A stretch of 64,000 bases of DNA from positions 62,001-126,000 of the forward strand of contig NZ_JAUSUD010000009.1 in NCBI RefSeq assembly GCF_030813355.1. Reading direction: 5' to 3'. The notes under the pieces are model-generated. The model had not been told where the DNA came from. It ran no database searches and was given only the letters and a program-made list of their open reading frames with translations. Positions 1 through 9,199 of the stretch are shown here, one piece after another; positions within the stretch are counted from its first letter, which is position 1; the number at the start of each line of letters is the position of its first letter. The stretch comes from Metabacillus malikii. Lineage in GTDB: Bacteria; Bacillota; Bacilli; Bacillales; Bacillaceae. The translations under genes were made by a program, and so were the position numbers.

Positions 1-1948
1 CACGTGTTGCTTGTTTAAATTCAACTTGATTTGATAACCCTAGTAGGTCAAATAATCCTTCTGCTATCCCTTTTATTACGTAGAAATCTACAGGTTTCTT
101 CTCTGCTTGCCACATATGTGAATGCCATAGACCCGTTATTGCAACAGATAATCGTTCTTTTTCAAGTGGCTGCTTATTGCTTCCGTTAGCTAGGAAAACT
201 GAGCCAATTTCATATAATGCTACTTGATCAATTTGTCTTGCAACATTGTATTTTAAGGCTTCTAGTAAATGGGGAAGTAAGCTTAAGCGTAAAACGCTTC
301 GTTCCTCACTTATTGGTAATGAAAGCTTCGTTACATCTGTCTTTTCAATTGCAAATTTCCCTGCTTTTTCTTCGCTCGTTAATGAATAAGTAATCGCCTG
401 ATATAAGCCTGTGCCTTCTAAGTAACGTCTTACTTTTCGGCGTTTTTCTTGATAGCTTGTTAGTTTACCCGGGAACGCTTGACCGACTGGTAACGTTGTT
501 GGGATGTTGTCATATCCATATAGTCGAGCAATTTCTTCCACTAAGTCTTCTTCAATTGTAATATCACCGCGACGTGTCGGTACTGTGACAATTAAAGTTG
601 TTCCATCTAATTCAACACCAAATTGCAGGCGGTCTAAAATTGATTTCATTTCTTCTGCAGATACATCCATCCCTAAAACTCTATTAACCTTTTCGACTGT
701 AGTTTTAACAATTACAGGCTCAAAAGTTTTTGTTTGGACTTCAGCAATACCTTCTAATACATCTCCACCAGCATATAACGAAATTAATTGGGCCGCACGT
801 TCTGCTGCTGCATGAACACGGTTCGGGTCAACACCTTTTTCATATCGGGCACTTGCTTCACTTCGTAAGCCATGGTCTTTCGATGCTTTTCTAATCGTTT
901 GTGCCGTAAATAATGCAGATTCAAGTAAAACAGTTGTCGTATCTGCTTGTACTTCTGAGTTCGCACCGCCCATTACACCAGCTAAAGCGACAGGCTCATT
1001 GCCGTTCGTTATCACTAAATGGTCAGGTGCTAAAGTACGTTCTTGTTCATCCAATGTGACGATTTTTTCGCCTGCTTTTGCCCGTCTCACAACAATTTCC
1101 TTTGAACCGAAGCGGTCGTAATCAAACGCGTGTAATGGTTGGCCATATTCTAAAAGGACAAAGTTTGTAATATCAACTACATTATTATGCGGACGTATGC
1201 CAGCTGCCATTAAGCGTGATTGCATCCATAATGGAGATGGTGCAATCGTAACGTTTTTAATCACTTTAGCAACATAAAGTGGATTGTCATCAGCTGCATC
1301 TATTCGTACTGCAATTACATCACTAGCCTTCTCATTTGAGCTTTCGTATGAGATTTCAGGGTACTTTACGTCACGCTCTAATATCGCAGCAACTTCATGC
1401 GCAACACCTAGCATACTTAATGCATCAGAGCGATTCGGTGTCAAACCCAGCTCTAAAACTGCATCATCTAATCCTAATTGTTCAAGTGCATCAACACCAA
1501 CTTCGACATCGTTAGGAAAGACAAAAATCCCTTCAGAATACTCTTTAGCAACAAGCTTTGATTCAATTCCCAGTTCTTGTAACGAACAAATCATTCCATT
1601 AGATACTTCGCCACGTAGCTTTGCTTTTTTTATTTTGAAATTACCAGGTAGAACTGCACCAACTGTTGCGACTGCTACCTTTTGCCCTTTATCAACATTT
1701 TTCGCACCACAAATAATTTGAACGACTTCACCTTCACCAAGGTCTACTTGGCATTTATTTAATTTATCTGCATCCGGGTGCTGTTCCTTTTCAACTACAT
1801 ACCCTACTTTCACACCTTTTAGACCTTCGTTACGTACATCAACACTTTCAACTTCAATACCACTTCTTGTAATTTTCTCTGCTAATTGTTCTGGCGTAAT
1901 TCCAGACAAGTCTACATATTCAGCTAACCATTTATATGATACAAACAT
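1..1948 (-). CDS. pheT: Phenylalanyl-tRNA synthetase beta subunit, 3' end outside the window
   Basis: Beta chain of the alpha2beta2 cytosolic enzyme that charges tRNA-Phe; it carries tRNA recognition and B3/B4 editing. The minus frame is open from an ATG at 1948 to the window edge, giving the first 649 residues. From memory the family runs to about 800, so roughly 150 C-terminal residues (the anticodon-binding end) are missing only because the window stops. The N-terminus begins [16 protein letters not shown], typical of Bacillus PheT, with a GGAGG-type site just upstream. It follows pheS by 17 nt, so the two are one operon under the pheS T-box. Plus-strand open frames inside it are shadows. 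Confidence 0.95.
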   Translation of the reverse strand, partial: MFVSYKWLAEYVDLSGITPEQLAEKITRSGIEVESVDVRNEGLKGVKVGYVVEKEQHPDADKLNKCQVDLGEGEVVQIICGAKNVDKGQKVAVATVGAVLPGNFKIKKAKLRGEVSNGMICSLQELGIESKLVAKEYSEGIFVFPNDVEVGVDALEQLGLDDAVLELGLTPNRSDALSMLGVAHEVAAILERDVKYPEISYESSNEKASDVIAVRIDAADDNPLYVAKVIKNVTIAPSPLWMQSRLMAAGIRPHNNVVDITNFVLLEYGQPLHAFDYDRFGSKEIVVRRAKAGEKIVTLDEQERTLAPDHLVITNGNEPVALAGVMGGANSEVQADTTTVLLESALFTAQTIRKASKDHGLRSEASARYEKGVDPNRVHAAAERAAQLISLYAGGDVLEGIAEVQTKTFEPVIVKTTVEKVNRVLGMDVSAEEMKSILDRLQFGVELDGTTLIVTVPTRRGDITIEEDLVEEIARLYGYDNIPTTLPVGQAFPGKLTSYQEKRRKVRRYLEGTGLYQAITYSLTSEEKAGKFAIEKTDVTKLSLPISEERSVLRLSLLPHLLEALKYNVARQIDQVALYEIGSVFLANGSNKQPLEKERLSVAITGLWHSHMWQAEKKPVDFYVIKGIAEGLFDLLGLSNQVEFKQATR

Positions 1949-1965
1949 TCTTGTAACCTCCTTTA

Positions 1966-3000
1966 TTAAGCTCGTTTAAATTGTTTTAAGAAACGCACAT
2001 CATCTGTATAGAAATGACGAATGTCATCAACGCCGTATTTAAGCATCGCTATACGCTCTGCGCCAATTCCAAATGCAAAGCCACTGTATTCATTTGGATC
2101 AAATCCACCCATTTCGAGAACATTCGGATGAACCATTCCTGCTCCTAGTATTTCAATCCAACCTGTTCCTTTACAGATGTTACAGCCTTTACCTCCACAT
2201 GAGAAACATGATACATCAACTTCTACAGACGGCTCTGTAAATGGGAAGAAACTTGGTCTAAGACGGATTTCACGTTCAGCACCAAACATTTTTTTCGCAA
2301 ATACCTCAAGTGTCCCTTTCAAGTCACTCATTCTAATGTTTTTATCTACAACAAGTCCTTCAATTTGTGTAAATTGGTGTGAGTGTGTCGCATCATCATT
2401 GTCGCGTCGGTACACTTTACCTGGACAAATGATTTTAACCGGTCCTTTACCTTCATGTTTTTGCATTGTTCTCGCTTGTACTGGTGATGTATGTGTACGA
2501 AGTAACAATTCTTCCGTAATATAGAAAGTATCCTGCATATCGCGTGCTGGATGACCTTTCGGCAGATTCATGGCTTCAAAGTTAAAATAGTCTGTTTCCA
2601 CTTCAGGACCTTCTGCAATTTGATAGCCCATGCCGAGGAATAAATCTTCAATCTCTTCTAATACAGCTGTTAAAGGATGATGATTACCAACTCGGATTGG
2701 TCTTCCAGGTAATGTAACATCAATTGTTTCTTTCGCTAGTTTCTTTTCAACTTCCGCTTGTTCAAGAAGTACCTGCTTATTTGTAATAGCTGTCGCGATT
2801 GCTTCGCGTACTTCATTTGCAAGTGCTCCCATTACTGGACGCTCTTCAGCAGAGAGCTTGCCCATGCCTCTAAGTACTTCAGTAATTGGCCCTTTCTTAC
2901 CTAAATACGCAACACGAATGTCATTTAATGCTTTTAATTCTAGTGCCTGTTCTACTTTTTCAAGTGCTTCTTGTTGTAGCTGCTTTAGTTGCTCTTGCAT
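1966..3000 (-). CDS. pheS: Phenylalanyl-tRNA synthetase alpha subunit
   Basis: Catalytic alpha chain that activates Phe with ATP and transfers it to tRNA-Phe. It has 344 residues, the usual Bacillus length. The N-terminal 90 residues form the coiled-coil tRNA-binding arm ([20 protein letters not shown]). The class II core follows: motif 2 around [17 protein letters not shown] (about residue 195-212), the Phe pocket around [10 protein letters not shown], a Cys-rich CFSCGGKGC insert, and motif 3 at [14 protein letters not shown] near the C-terminus. ATG start with GGAGG upstream. First gene of pheST; expression should be set by the upstream T-box. Confidence 0.97.
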   Translation of the reverse strand: MQEQLKQLQQEALEKVEQALELKALNDIRVAYLGKKGPITEVLRGMGKLSAEERPVMGALANEVREAIATAITNKQVLLEQAEVEKKLAKETIDVTLPGRPIRVGNHHPLTAVLEEIEDLFLGMGYQIAEGPEVETDYFNFEAMNLPKGHPARDMQDTFYITEELLLRTHTSPVQARTMQKHEGKGPVKIICPGKVYRRDNDDATHSHQFTQIEGLVVDKNIRMSDLKGTLEVFAKKMFGAEREIRLRPSFFPFTEPSVEVDVSCFSCGGKGCNICKGTGWIEILGAGMVHPNVLEMGGFDPNEYSGFAFGIGAERIAMLKYGVDDIRHFYTDDVRFLKQFKRA

Positions 3001-3049
3001 TGTATTTCCTCCTTTAAATTGACTTTACTTCATTAACATTTTGGCAAAA

Positions 3050-3325
3050 TAAAAAACCCGCCCCAAAAAGGGACGAGTTGATATCGCGTTACCACCCTTG
3101 TTAGCCAATGCTCAAATTTTCAGCATTCGACTCACTTCATTTCGTTAACGGCAAAAACCGGAGCACCTTTACGTATGAAGCTTTCATACGGTCCAAGTGT
3201 CAACTCGAGAGGTGAATTCATTTACTACCATCTAAAAATGCTTCCAGTCTATGGCATTTCTCCCTGTGTAGACGTACTGTAAACTACTCTTCTCTGTCAA
3301 CGTTGCTACTTCATATGTAATTCTA
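3050..3325 (-). promoter_or_regulatory. T-box leader of pheST (tRNA-Phe sensing)
   Basis: On the minus strand the conserved T-box run reads AGGGTGGTAACGCGAT (3083-3098), followed at once by a GC-rich hairpin and a run of Us (3051-3079): the usual antiterminator/terminator pair. About 120 nt upstream a GAATTC-ACC context offers TTC (Phe) as specifier at 3214-3216. Uncharged tRNA-Phe is expected to stabilise the antiterminator and allow pheST transcription. The motif is GGTAACGCG rather than the more common GGAACCGCG. The specifier call is inference from position. Confidence 0.9.
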
Positions 3326-3329
3326 TCTT

Positions 3330-3358
3330 ATTATAATCAAAACGAATTGTTCCCGCAA
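3330..3358 (-). promoter_or_regulatory. SigA-type promoter of pheST
   Basis: Minus strand: TTGCGG (3358-3353), 17-nt spacer, perfect TATAAT (3335-3330), directly upstream of the T-box leader. The -35 box touches the stop codon of the upstream methylase gene. Confidence 0.7.
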
Positions 3359-4111
3359 CTACTCATGTAAATGATAAAGAAGAATACCTGTCGCAATGGC
3401 TACGTTTAATGATTCAGCCCCGCCATAAATTGGGATAAAGAGATTTTTAGAAGTCTTCTCTAGCAGTTCAGTGTGAACACCATTTCCTTCGTTACCAATT
3501 AATAGACTATATTTTTTTTGCGGAGATACGTTACGATAATCGACTCCGTTTTGCAACGAGGTCCCATAAACAGGGATATCTTTCGACTTCAGGTTATCGA
3601 TCCAATCAGATAGATTACCTTTTATTATCGGTAAATGGAAAATCGAACCTTGACTCGAACGAATCACTTTTGAGTTGTAGTGATCGACTGTTCCGTCACC
3701 TAAGACAATTCCATCAACCCCTGCAGCATCAGCCGTTCTAATAATTGTTCCTAAGTTGCCAGGATCTTGTATACTGTCGATTAACAGGATACGTTCCCAG
3801 TTATCTGAAGAAGCACTTGGTTTCATTTCACAGATGGCCGCAACCCCCTGCGGTGCCTCTGTATCACTAATCGTCTTCATAACTTCTTTCGTTACAAGCT
3901 TTACACTTAAATCATCTACATTCCAGTGGCTTGGCAGGGATACTTCAGTTGATATAATCAAATCCCGAATGATTTCTTTAGTCTTCAAGGCTTCTTCTAC
4001 TAAATGAAGTCCTTCGATTAAGTATGTTCCAGTCGCTTCACGTTCTTTTTTAGTATGTAATTTCTTCCATTGTTTAACTTTTTGATTTTTGACAGATTCT
4101 ATACGTTCCAC
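3359..4111 (-). CDS. ysgA: SpoU/TrmH-family RNA 2'-O-methyltransferase (YsgA/RlmP type)
   Basis: SAM-dependent rRNA ribose methylase of the SPOUT fold, 250 residues. A short N-terminal substrate-binding domain (YLIEGLHLVEEAL, about 30-42) precedes the knotted catalytic domain with the three family motifs: DPGNLGTIIRTADAAGV (about 116-132), LIGNEGNGV (about 203-211) and IPIYGGAESLNVAIATGI near the C-terminus. The position next to pheS and sspI is that of B. subtilis ysgA, which I recall being assigned to 2'-O-methylation of a 23S rRNA A-loop guanosine (RlmP). The family is certain; the exact target rests on orthology. Confidence 0.9.
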   Translation of the reverse strand: MERIESVKNQKVKQWKKLHTKKEREATGTYLIEGLHLVEEALKTKEIIRDLIISTEVSLPSHWNVDDLSVKLVTKEVMKTISDTEAPQGVAAICEMKPSASSDNWERILLIDSIQDPGNLGTIIRTADAAGVDGIVLGDGTVDHYNSKVIRSSQGSIFHLPIIKGNLSDWIDNLKSKDIPVYGTSLQNGVDYRNVSPQKKYSLLIGNEGNGVHTELLEKTSKNLFIPIYGGAESLNVAIATGILLYHLHE

Positions 4112-4238
4112 TTGTATTCTCCTTACTTAGCTATTACAAATACTCTTATCATCATACATAATTTTCAAGCGTTTAACAAATGATAATCGTAAATCTGAGC
4201 CTAACTACCGGCTTAATCAAAAAAAGGGGTGTTTTATC

Positions 4239-4448
4239 GTGAACTTAAATTTACGAAATGCTGTTATTTCAAATGTATCTGGCAATACGCAAGCACAGTT
4301 AGAGGATACTATCGTCGATGCGATTCAAAGTGGTGAAGAAAAGATGTTACCTGGGTTAGGTGTATTATTTGAAGTCATTTGGCAAAATGCGGATAGAAAA
4401 GATAAACAGGAGATGTTAGAGACATTAGAGAATGGGTTGAAGAAGTAA
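4239..4448 (+). CDS. sspI: Small acid-soluble spore protein I
   Basis: Minor SASP made in the forespore, 69 residues against about 71 in B. subtilis. It starts at a GTG (4239) preceded by AAAGGGG. The sequence [18 protein letters not shown] and [13 protein letters not shown] are recognisable SspI family blocks. It sits alone on the plus strand between ysgA and ysdC, as in B. subtilis, and ends in a strong hairpin. SigG control is expected from the family, but I could not pick a convincing SigG promoter. Confidence 0.93.
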   Translation: MNLNLRNAVISNVSGNTQAQLEDTIVDAIQSGEEKMLPGLGVLFEVIWQNADRKDKQEMLETLENGLKK

Positions 4449-4451
4449 TGA

Positions 4452-4479
4452 AAAGGAGGCATTTCGCCTCCTTTTTTTA
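4452..4479. terminator. Terminator shared by sspI and ysdC
   Basis: AAAAGGAGGC-ATTTC-GCCTCCTTTTTTT. The stem is flanked by A on one side and T on the other, so it can serve sspI (+) and the convergent aminopeptidase gene (-), whose stop lies within the T run. Confidence 0.85.
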
Positions 4480-5562
4480 ATCAAATGTAATACGATTGAC
4501 CGTTTCGCGGTCAAGTCGTTTGACAACTTCAGTAATTAATTTTACCGCATGTTCATAATCATCACGATGCAGCATCGCAGCATGTGAGTGAATATAACGA
4601 GTCGCAATTGTTATAGACAATGCGGGTACTCCATTTGCTGAAATGTGAATCGAACCGGAATCAGTGCCACCGCCCGGCATAGATTCAAATTGATATGGGA
4701 TATCTAGCTCTTCAGCAGTCGAAATGACAAAATCACGTAAACCTTTATGTGAAACCATTGAAGCATCGTATAACACAATTTGTGGACCGTCACCCATTTT
4801 ACTCGCTGCTTCTTTATCTGTAACTCCCGGTGTATCTCCTGCAATTCCTACATCTACACCGAACGCAATATCTGGTTCAATGAGATTAGCCGATGTTTTC
4901 GCACCGCGTAATCCAACTTCCTCTTGAACAGTACCTACTCCATACACAATGTTTGGATGCTTTTCATTCTTTAAGTTTTTCAATACGTCAATAGCGATTG
5001 CACAGCCAATACGATTGTCCCACGCTTTTGCTAGAAGCATTTTTTCATTTTTCATCACAGTAAATTCAAAGTATGGAACAACTTGATCTCCTGGCATGAC
5101 ACCAAATTCCTTTGCTTCCTCACGACTTGAAGCACCAATATCGATAAACATATCTTTAATTTCTACTGGTTTTTTGCGTGCATCCGGTGAAAGGATATGT
5201 GGCGGCTTAGAACCGATGATTCCTGTCACATCACCTTTTTTCGTAATAATTGTTACGCGCTGTGCAAGCATAACTTGCGACCACCAGCCACCAACTGTTT
5301 GGAAACGAAGAAAGCCTTTGTCATCTATTTGTGTGACCATAAAGCCTACTTCATCTAAATGACCAGCAATCATAATTTTAGGTCCGTTTTCCTCACCGAC
5401 CTTTTTGGCAACTAAACTTCCTAAATTATCCGTTGTTACTTCATCAGCATAATTTGATATGTACTTTTTCATCACGTCACGAACTTCACGTTCATTACCT
5501 GGAATACCTCGAGCATCTGTTAGCTCTTTCAGCATTGTTAATGTTTCATCTAGCTTTGTCAT
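4477..5562 (-). CDS. ysdC: M42 family metallo-aminopeptidase (YsdC)
   Basis: Co-catalytic zinc or cobalt aminopeptidase of the M42/glutamyl-aminopeptidase family, cytosolic, 361 residues. Metal and catalytic residues are visible: H68 and D70 in GHLDEVGF, D182 in AWDNRIG, the E214-E215 pair in [11 protein letters not shown]237 in GVDVGI, and the late His in [13 protein letters not shown] place the start at ATG 5562 (MTKLDETL) because AAGGAGG lies 8 nt upstream; a longer reading from a TTG at 5580 would put that site inside the gene. Substrate preference cannot be read from sequence. Confidence 0.92.
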   Translation of the reverse strand: MTKLDETLTMLKELTDARGIPGNEREVRDVMKKYISNYADEVTTDNLGSLVAKKVGEENGPKIMIAGHLDEVGFMVTQIDDKGFLRFQTVGGWWSQVMLAQRVTIITKKGDVTGIIGSKPPHILSPDARKKPVEIKDMFIDIGASSREEAKEFGVMPGDQVVPYFEFTVMKNEKMLLAKAWDNRIGCAIAIDVLKNLKNEKHPNIVYGVGTVQEEVGLRGAKTSANLIEPDIAFGVDVGIAGDTPGVTDKEAASKMGDGPQIVLYDASMVSHKGLRDFVISTAEELDIPYQFESMPGGGTDSGSIHISANGVPALSITIATRYIHSHAAMLHRDDYEHAVKLITEVVKRLDRETVNRITFD

Positions 5563-5640
5563 CCATTTTGCCTCCTTCAATTAACAAGCTACAATTAAGT
5601 ATACATGAAGATGTAATGATTACGAAATCATTCAACCTGA

Positions 5641-6129
5641 TTAATAGCCCTGCATCTGTCTTTCGTGGTTTACATCATTTTTAGCTACGTAAGCCTGTTC
5701 AATTTGCTCATTTGAAAAACCTAGTAGTTTACCCAAGTGGATATAGTGGTTAAATAGCGTTACATAGTTCTCAGATGTTAGTTTTTGTTTTAATGTTGCA
5801 ATTGATTCATAAATTGTTAGAAATTGCTCCGTAACCGTGCGATCCTCACCACCTTCAAAATGCAAATCTGTTTTATCTAGTTTCAATTCTAGGCCAATTG
5901 ATAAAATAAAGTGAATGCCATCAACATATTCCTCTAAGATGACTTGAACAGGTGCAGGTGGCTTCACACTCCAAAACTTAAAACATCTTGTTTCATTGGC
6001 AAGCTCACCTACCTCAACAAGTAACGCTAATAGTTTTTTCTCAATTAATGGTTCATTATGAAGGCCATGTTTCGCTTCAATTTTTTCGTCTAATTCTTTC
6101 TGCATTGAAAATAGTTTATCTAAATTCAA
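5641..6129 (-). CDS. All-alpha (type 2) dUTP diphosphatase-like protein
   Basis: Likely hydrolyses dUTP to dUMP, keeping uracil out of DNA and feeding thymidylate synthesis. It is 162 residues of the all-alpha NTP pyrophosphatase type: the metal motif shows as EVGELANETRCFKFWS followed by EEYVDGIHFILSIGLEL, matching the E-xx-E / E-xxx-D pattern of dimeric dUTPases rather than the trimeric beta type. The start is taken as TTG 6129 because GGAGGA lies 6 nt upstream; a GTG at 6147 would place that site inside the gene. It could instead act on other nucleotides of the MazG-like superfamily. Confidence 0.82.
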   Translation of the reverse strand: MNLDKLFSMQKELDEKIEAKHGLHNEPLIEKKLLALLVEVGELANETRCFKFWSVKPPAPVQVILEEYVDGIHFILSIGLELKLDKTDLHFEGGEDRTVTEQFLTIYESIATLKQKLTSENYVTLFNHYIHLGKLLGFSNEQIEQAYVAKNDVNHERQMQGY

Positions 6130-6203
6130 ATGTATTCCTCCATTCACTAAATACTTCTTATACTGTTTCTAAAAGGTTTCTACCCATGAATTTCCTCTCA
6201 CAT

Positions 6204-6221
6204 ATTACGAGAATTCGTAAT
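6204..6221. repeat. 18-bp perfect inverted repeat between dUTPase gene and ysdB
   Basis: ATTACGA-GAAT-TCGTAAT, 7-bp arms and a 4-nt centre, in the divergent region between the dUTPase gene and ysdB. It could be an operator or a small hairpin in the dUTPase leader. No family assigned. Confidence 0.4.
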
Positions 6222-6301
6222 GAACTTAATCTCCACTAATACTTAGAAACAACATTTTTTTAGTAAGACCTTAAAAAAATTATAACAAATTGAAAAAAAC
6301 T

Positions 6302-6327
6302 TGAAACCTTTTTTAAACTCATCCGTA
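6302..6327 (+). promoter_or_regulatory. SigW promoter of ysdB
   Basis: TGAAAC (6302-6307), 16-nt spacer, CGTA (6324-6327): an exact match to the extracytoplasmic sigma-W consensus, 37 nt before the ysdB start. B. subtilis ysdB is a known SigW regulon member. Confidence 0.85.
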
Positions 6328-6363
6328 AATAAGGGTAAAATACCTCCCGGGAGGGTCTCAATT

Positions 6364-6774
6364 ATGTTTATCATATTAATTCGTTTACTAGTTTTCGCTT
6401 TGATCATATTCCTTATTTACAGTGGATTTAAATATTTATTTAACCCTAAAAGAAAATTAGAGTTGGCTAAAGAGCAAAAGCAATTTTATTTTTTAGACGA
6501 TAAGGAAGATGTCAGAAAAAACTTTATGGTGACCTATAAAGGTGTCTTATTTGAAGGAGAAAAATACTTAGGGACGACTTCACAATCATTTGAAGTTGTA
6601 TCGATTTTTGTTTGGGCAAAATCCTCTAGTGCCCTGCAAGGATTAACCCTTAAGGACTTTTATTATATAGAAGAGGAAATTAAGCAGCGTTATCCATATG
6701 CAGACGTCGATTGGAAAAGTCCGATAAAAGAATTACTAGATAAAAAACGCAGCCAAGGTGAAAAATGGAGTTAG
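6364..6774 (+). CDS. ysdB: Sigma-W regulon membrane protein YsdB
   Basis: Unknown-function protein of the cell-envelope stress regulon, 136 residues from ATG 6364, chosen because GGGAGG sits just upstream; an upstream in-frame reading from 6301 would cover the promoter. Residues 1-21 (MFIILIRLLVFALIIFLIYS) form one N-terminal membrane anchor, followed by a basic stop-transfer and a charged soluble domain with FYFLDDKEDVRKNF and a C-terminal KELLDKKRSQGE tail. Length and place next to ysdA match B. subtilis YsdB (about 130 aa). Confidence 0.85.
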   Translation: MFIILIRLLVFALIIFLIYSGFKYLFNPKRKLELAKEQKQFYFLDDKEDVRKNFMVTYKGVLFEGEKYLGTTSQSFEVVSIFVWAKSSSALQGLTLKDFYYIEEEIKQRYPYADVDWKSPIKELLDKKRSQGEKWS

Positions 6775-6786
6775 ACAAAGCGAGGT

Positions 6787-6881
6787 ACAAAAAGGGGGTC
6801 TGACTTCTCGCAACTCAAATTTCTAGAATGAGAGGTAATCATTCTAGAAATTGTGTTTGTGGGGTCGACCCTTTTGTTTTT
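6787..6881. terminator. Composite nested hairpin between ysdB and a convergent small ORF
   Basis: Outer arms pair AAAAGGGGGTC with GACCCTTTT, with one bulge. Inside is a perfect 14-bp palindrome, AATTTCTAGAATGA (6818-6831) and its complement (6839-6852), with a 7-nt loop. A T run follows on the plus side and a T-rich tract on the minus side, so it can end ysdB and the opposing small ORF. It is larger than needed for a simple terminator. Confidence 0.6.
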
Positions 6882-7014
6882 AATCAAGTTCATGTTTGAT
6901 AAATCTTTCAACTGATTCATCTAATAACCTTTCCCGATTCGGGTCCTCATTCACATCTGAATCTACTTCTAAGTGTTGGTTTGAAATATGCTTATCATTG
7001 TCTTTTCTCTTCAT
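6880..7014 (-). CDS. Possible 44-aa acidic/basic small protein
   Basis: Open frame from ATG 7014 to TAA 6880 reading MKRKDNDKHISNQHLEVDSD then ending FIKHELD. It is very hydrophilic, with no Cys, no membrane segment and no known domain. It lies 61 nt downstream of, and co-oriented with, the TVP38-type gene, and stops just at the composite hairpin. The ribosome site is weak (GGAAA 7 nt upstream, or AAAGGA further off). I do not recognise it; it resembles the short polar proteins common in sporeformers. It could be a chance frame. Confidence 0.35.
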   Translation of the reverse strand: MKRKDNDKHISNQHLEVDSDVNEDPNRERLLDESVERFIKHELD

Positions 7015-7075
7015 TTGTCTGTTTCCATTCCTTTAAAGGTAGTAGATAAAATAAATAAACAATTAAAATTTTACA

Positions 7076-7663
7076 TTAACCTTTTTGCTTCACAAAAAAA
7101 TCATCCCACTTAATGAATGCTTGTTTCTCACGTAGGACGTAGACAAGAATGAATAAGATAATCATTAGTGATCCTAAAAATAAAGGTGATAGCTTTTGAA
7201 GGAAAGCACCTAAAAAAGTGAAACATATGCATGACGGGATGTGTGTGACCAAAGATAATTTAACGTATCGCTTAAAAGATTTAGCCTTTTCTAATATACA
7301 AAAGCATATTAATGAGAAGTTCATAAATGGAATTAATCTCAGTATAATAATTTGGCCAAAAGATATATTTGTATACGCCCCAATATATTTCTCTTTCATA
7401 TTGACTAATCTTTCATAAAATGATGGCAGCAGTTTTGTCATACTGTAAAAAAGAATACTCGACCCCGTTAACCCGATTAACGAGTAAATTGACCCTAATT
7501 CTCCTCCGAATAACACACCACCAACAATACATACGACAGCAACCGGAATAAAGAGAAACTGTCTAATGAGATGAAATAAAATAAAAACGATAGGTGCAAA
7601 AAAACCTGTTGTCTGAATCGCACTTACGACAGAGGATGTAGCTAGTTCAATCGTCCTCACCAC
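7076..7663 (-). CDS. TVP38/TMEM64 (DedA-like) family membrane protein
   Basis: Polytopic inner-membrane protein, 195 residues. Hydrophobic stretches lie near 20-40, 38-60, 95-115, 130-150 and 155-180. The core motif FIPVAVVCIVGGVLFGGELGSIYS fits the VTT/SNARE-associated signature, with a conserved Arg in FGQIIILRLIPFMNFSL. The family is tied to lipid flipping or envelope homeostasis, but no precise role is established here. The start is uncertain: two tandem GTG codons lie at 7663/7660 with only a poor upstream site, and AGGACG lies just inside, so translation might begin lower. Confidence 0.75.
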   Translation of the reverse strand: MVRTIELATSSVVSAIQTTGFFAPIVFILFHLIRQFLFIPVAVVCIVGGVLFGGELGSIYSLIGLTGSSILFYSMTKLLPSFYERLVNMKEKYIGAYTNISFGQIIILRLIPFMNFSLICFCILEKAKSFKRYVKLSLVTHIPSCICFTFLGAFLQKLSPLFLGSLMIILFILVYVLREKQAFIKWDDFFVKQKG

Positions 7664-7729
7664 TTTCTTGTTAGCATTTCAAAAGATGTGTGCAGTGCTT
7701 CGATACAGTTTACGAGGACTTCGCTATAG

Positions 7730-7999
7730 TTATGCTAAACTTTTATATAGGTAAACAAAAAGTAATAAATGACCTATAAAAATAAGCGGGAGTCCATATT
7801 TAAATATGGCATGCTTTGTTTTATGACGAAAGTGATTCATTCCTAGAGTTGCACCTAATGCTCCCCCGATAATTGCAATAAGCCATATCGTAGATTCCTT
7901 TATACGCCATTCTCCACGTCTAGCGCGGTTTTTATCAATCCCCATTAAACTAAAGCTAATCAGATTAACGGCAAGATAGATTGTAATTAAGATAACCAT
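7730..7999 (-). CDS. ysdA: DUF1294 family membrane protein YsdA
   Basis: Small integral membrane protein, 89 residues, with hydrophobic segments at about 2-20, 40-55 and 68-86. The middle carries the DUF1294 signature GIDKNRARRGEWRIKE and GGALGATLGMNHFRHKTKH. Function unknown. AAAGGAG precedes the ATG. It lies just after the ribosomal operon terminator, as ysdA does in B. subtilis. Confidence 0.88.
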   Translation of the reverse strand: MVILITIYLAVNLISFSLMGIDKNRARRGEWRIKESTIWLIAIIGGALGATLGMNHFRHKTKHAIFKYGLPLIFIGHLLLFVYLYKSLA

Positions 8000-8023
8000 T
8001 ACTACGCTCCTTTCAAGAAAATG

Positions 8024-8055
8024 GAAAAAAGCTGACTCATCGGTGAGTCAGCTTT
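8024..8055 (-). terminator. Terminator of infC-rpmI-rplT
   Basis: On the minus strand, AAAGCTGACTCA-CCGA-TGAGTCAGCTTT runs into TTTCC, a 12-bp perfect stem just after the rplT stop and before ysdA. Confidence 0.85.
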
Positions 8056-8064
8056 ATATTACAA

Positions 8065-8436
<372 letters not shown>

Positions 8437-8456
8437 CTATATTACGGTGTGTACGA

Positions 8457-8657
8457 TTATTTAATGTTATCTAATAAGTGACGAATGCGTTTGAAATCGC
8501 CTTTACTTACAACTGTTGATTTACGTAATTTACGTTTTGCTTTTGTAGATTTGTTTGCAAATAAGTGACTAGTGTAAGCATGTGAACGTTTAAGTTTACC
8601 AGATCCGGTCTTTTTGAAACGTTTAGCAGCTCCACGGTGAGTTTTCATTTTTGGCAT
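8457..8657 (-). CDS. rpmI: Ribosomal protein L35
   Basis: Small basic 50S protein, 66 residues, with the family start [20 protein letters not shown] and the KRKLRKS core. It lies between infC and rplT with short gaps and an AGGAGG site. Confidence 0.98.
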   Translation of the reverse strand: MPKMKTHRGAAKRFKKTGSGKLKRSHAYTSHLFANKSTKAKRKLRKSTVVSKGDFKRIRHLLDNIK

Positions 8658-8677
8658 AAGGTATTCCTCCTTAAGTA

Positions 8678-9199
8678 TTATTGCTTTTCATTTTTCGGTG
8701 CTAATACTAAGAACATGCTACGTCCATCCATTTTTGGATGTGATTCAATCGTACTAATGTCCGCACATTCTGCTGAGAATCGATCAAGCACCTTCTGACC
8801 AATTCCTTTATGTGTAATAGCACGGCCTTTGAAACGGATAGAAGCTTTCACTTTATCGCCTTTTTCTAAGAACTTACGTGCATTTCGAAGCTTTGTATTA
8901 AAGTCATGTTCATCAATTGTAGGGCTCAAGCGAACCTCTTTAATATTGATAACCTTTTGATTTTTACGCGCCTCTTTGTCTTTCTTTTGCTGTTCAAAAC
9001 GGAATTTTCCGTAATCCATGATACGGCATACAGGAGGCTTTGCATTTGGTGCAACTAAAACTAAATCAAGATTAGCTCTAGTAGCAATTTCTAACGCCTC
9101 TTGACGAGATTTAATTCCAAGCTGGTCTCCATTGGCACCGATTAGACGAACCTCACGTGCGCGAATTCCGTCATTTACCATCATATCTTTGCTAATAAT
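8678..9199 (-). CDS. infC: Translation initiation factor IF-3, AUU start
   Basis: Binds the 30S subunit and enforces start-codon and initiator-tRNA selection. 173 residues: N-domain (about 1-75), linker with [13 protein letters not shown], and C-domain with [14 protein letters not shown] start it at ATT 9199 (read as M, then ISKDMMVND): GGAGG sits 6 nt upstream, and infC is the classical gene with an AUU start that IF3 itself discriminates against. The open frame extends upstream to 9307, but that part is leader RNA including the attenuator hairpin. Confidence 0.95.
   Translation of the reverse strand: MISKDMMVNDGIRAREVRLIGANGDQLGIKSRQEALEIATRANLDLVLVAPNAKPPVCRIMDYGKFRFEQQKKDKEARKNQKVINIKEVRLSPTIDEHDFNTKLRNARKFLEKGDKVKASIRFKGRAITHKGIGQKVLDRFSAECADISTIESHPKMDGRSMFLVLAPKNEKQ

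Noticed and set aside
1284-1721. 145-aa plus-strand frame
   Set aside because: Lies wholly inside pheT on the other strand, Ser/Thr-rich shadow composition, no ribosome site.
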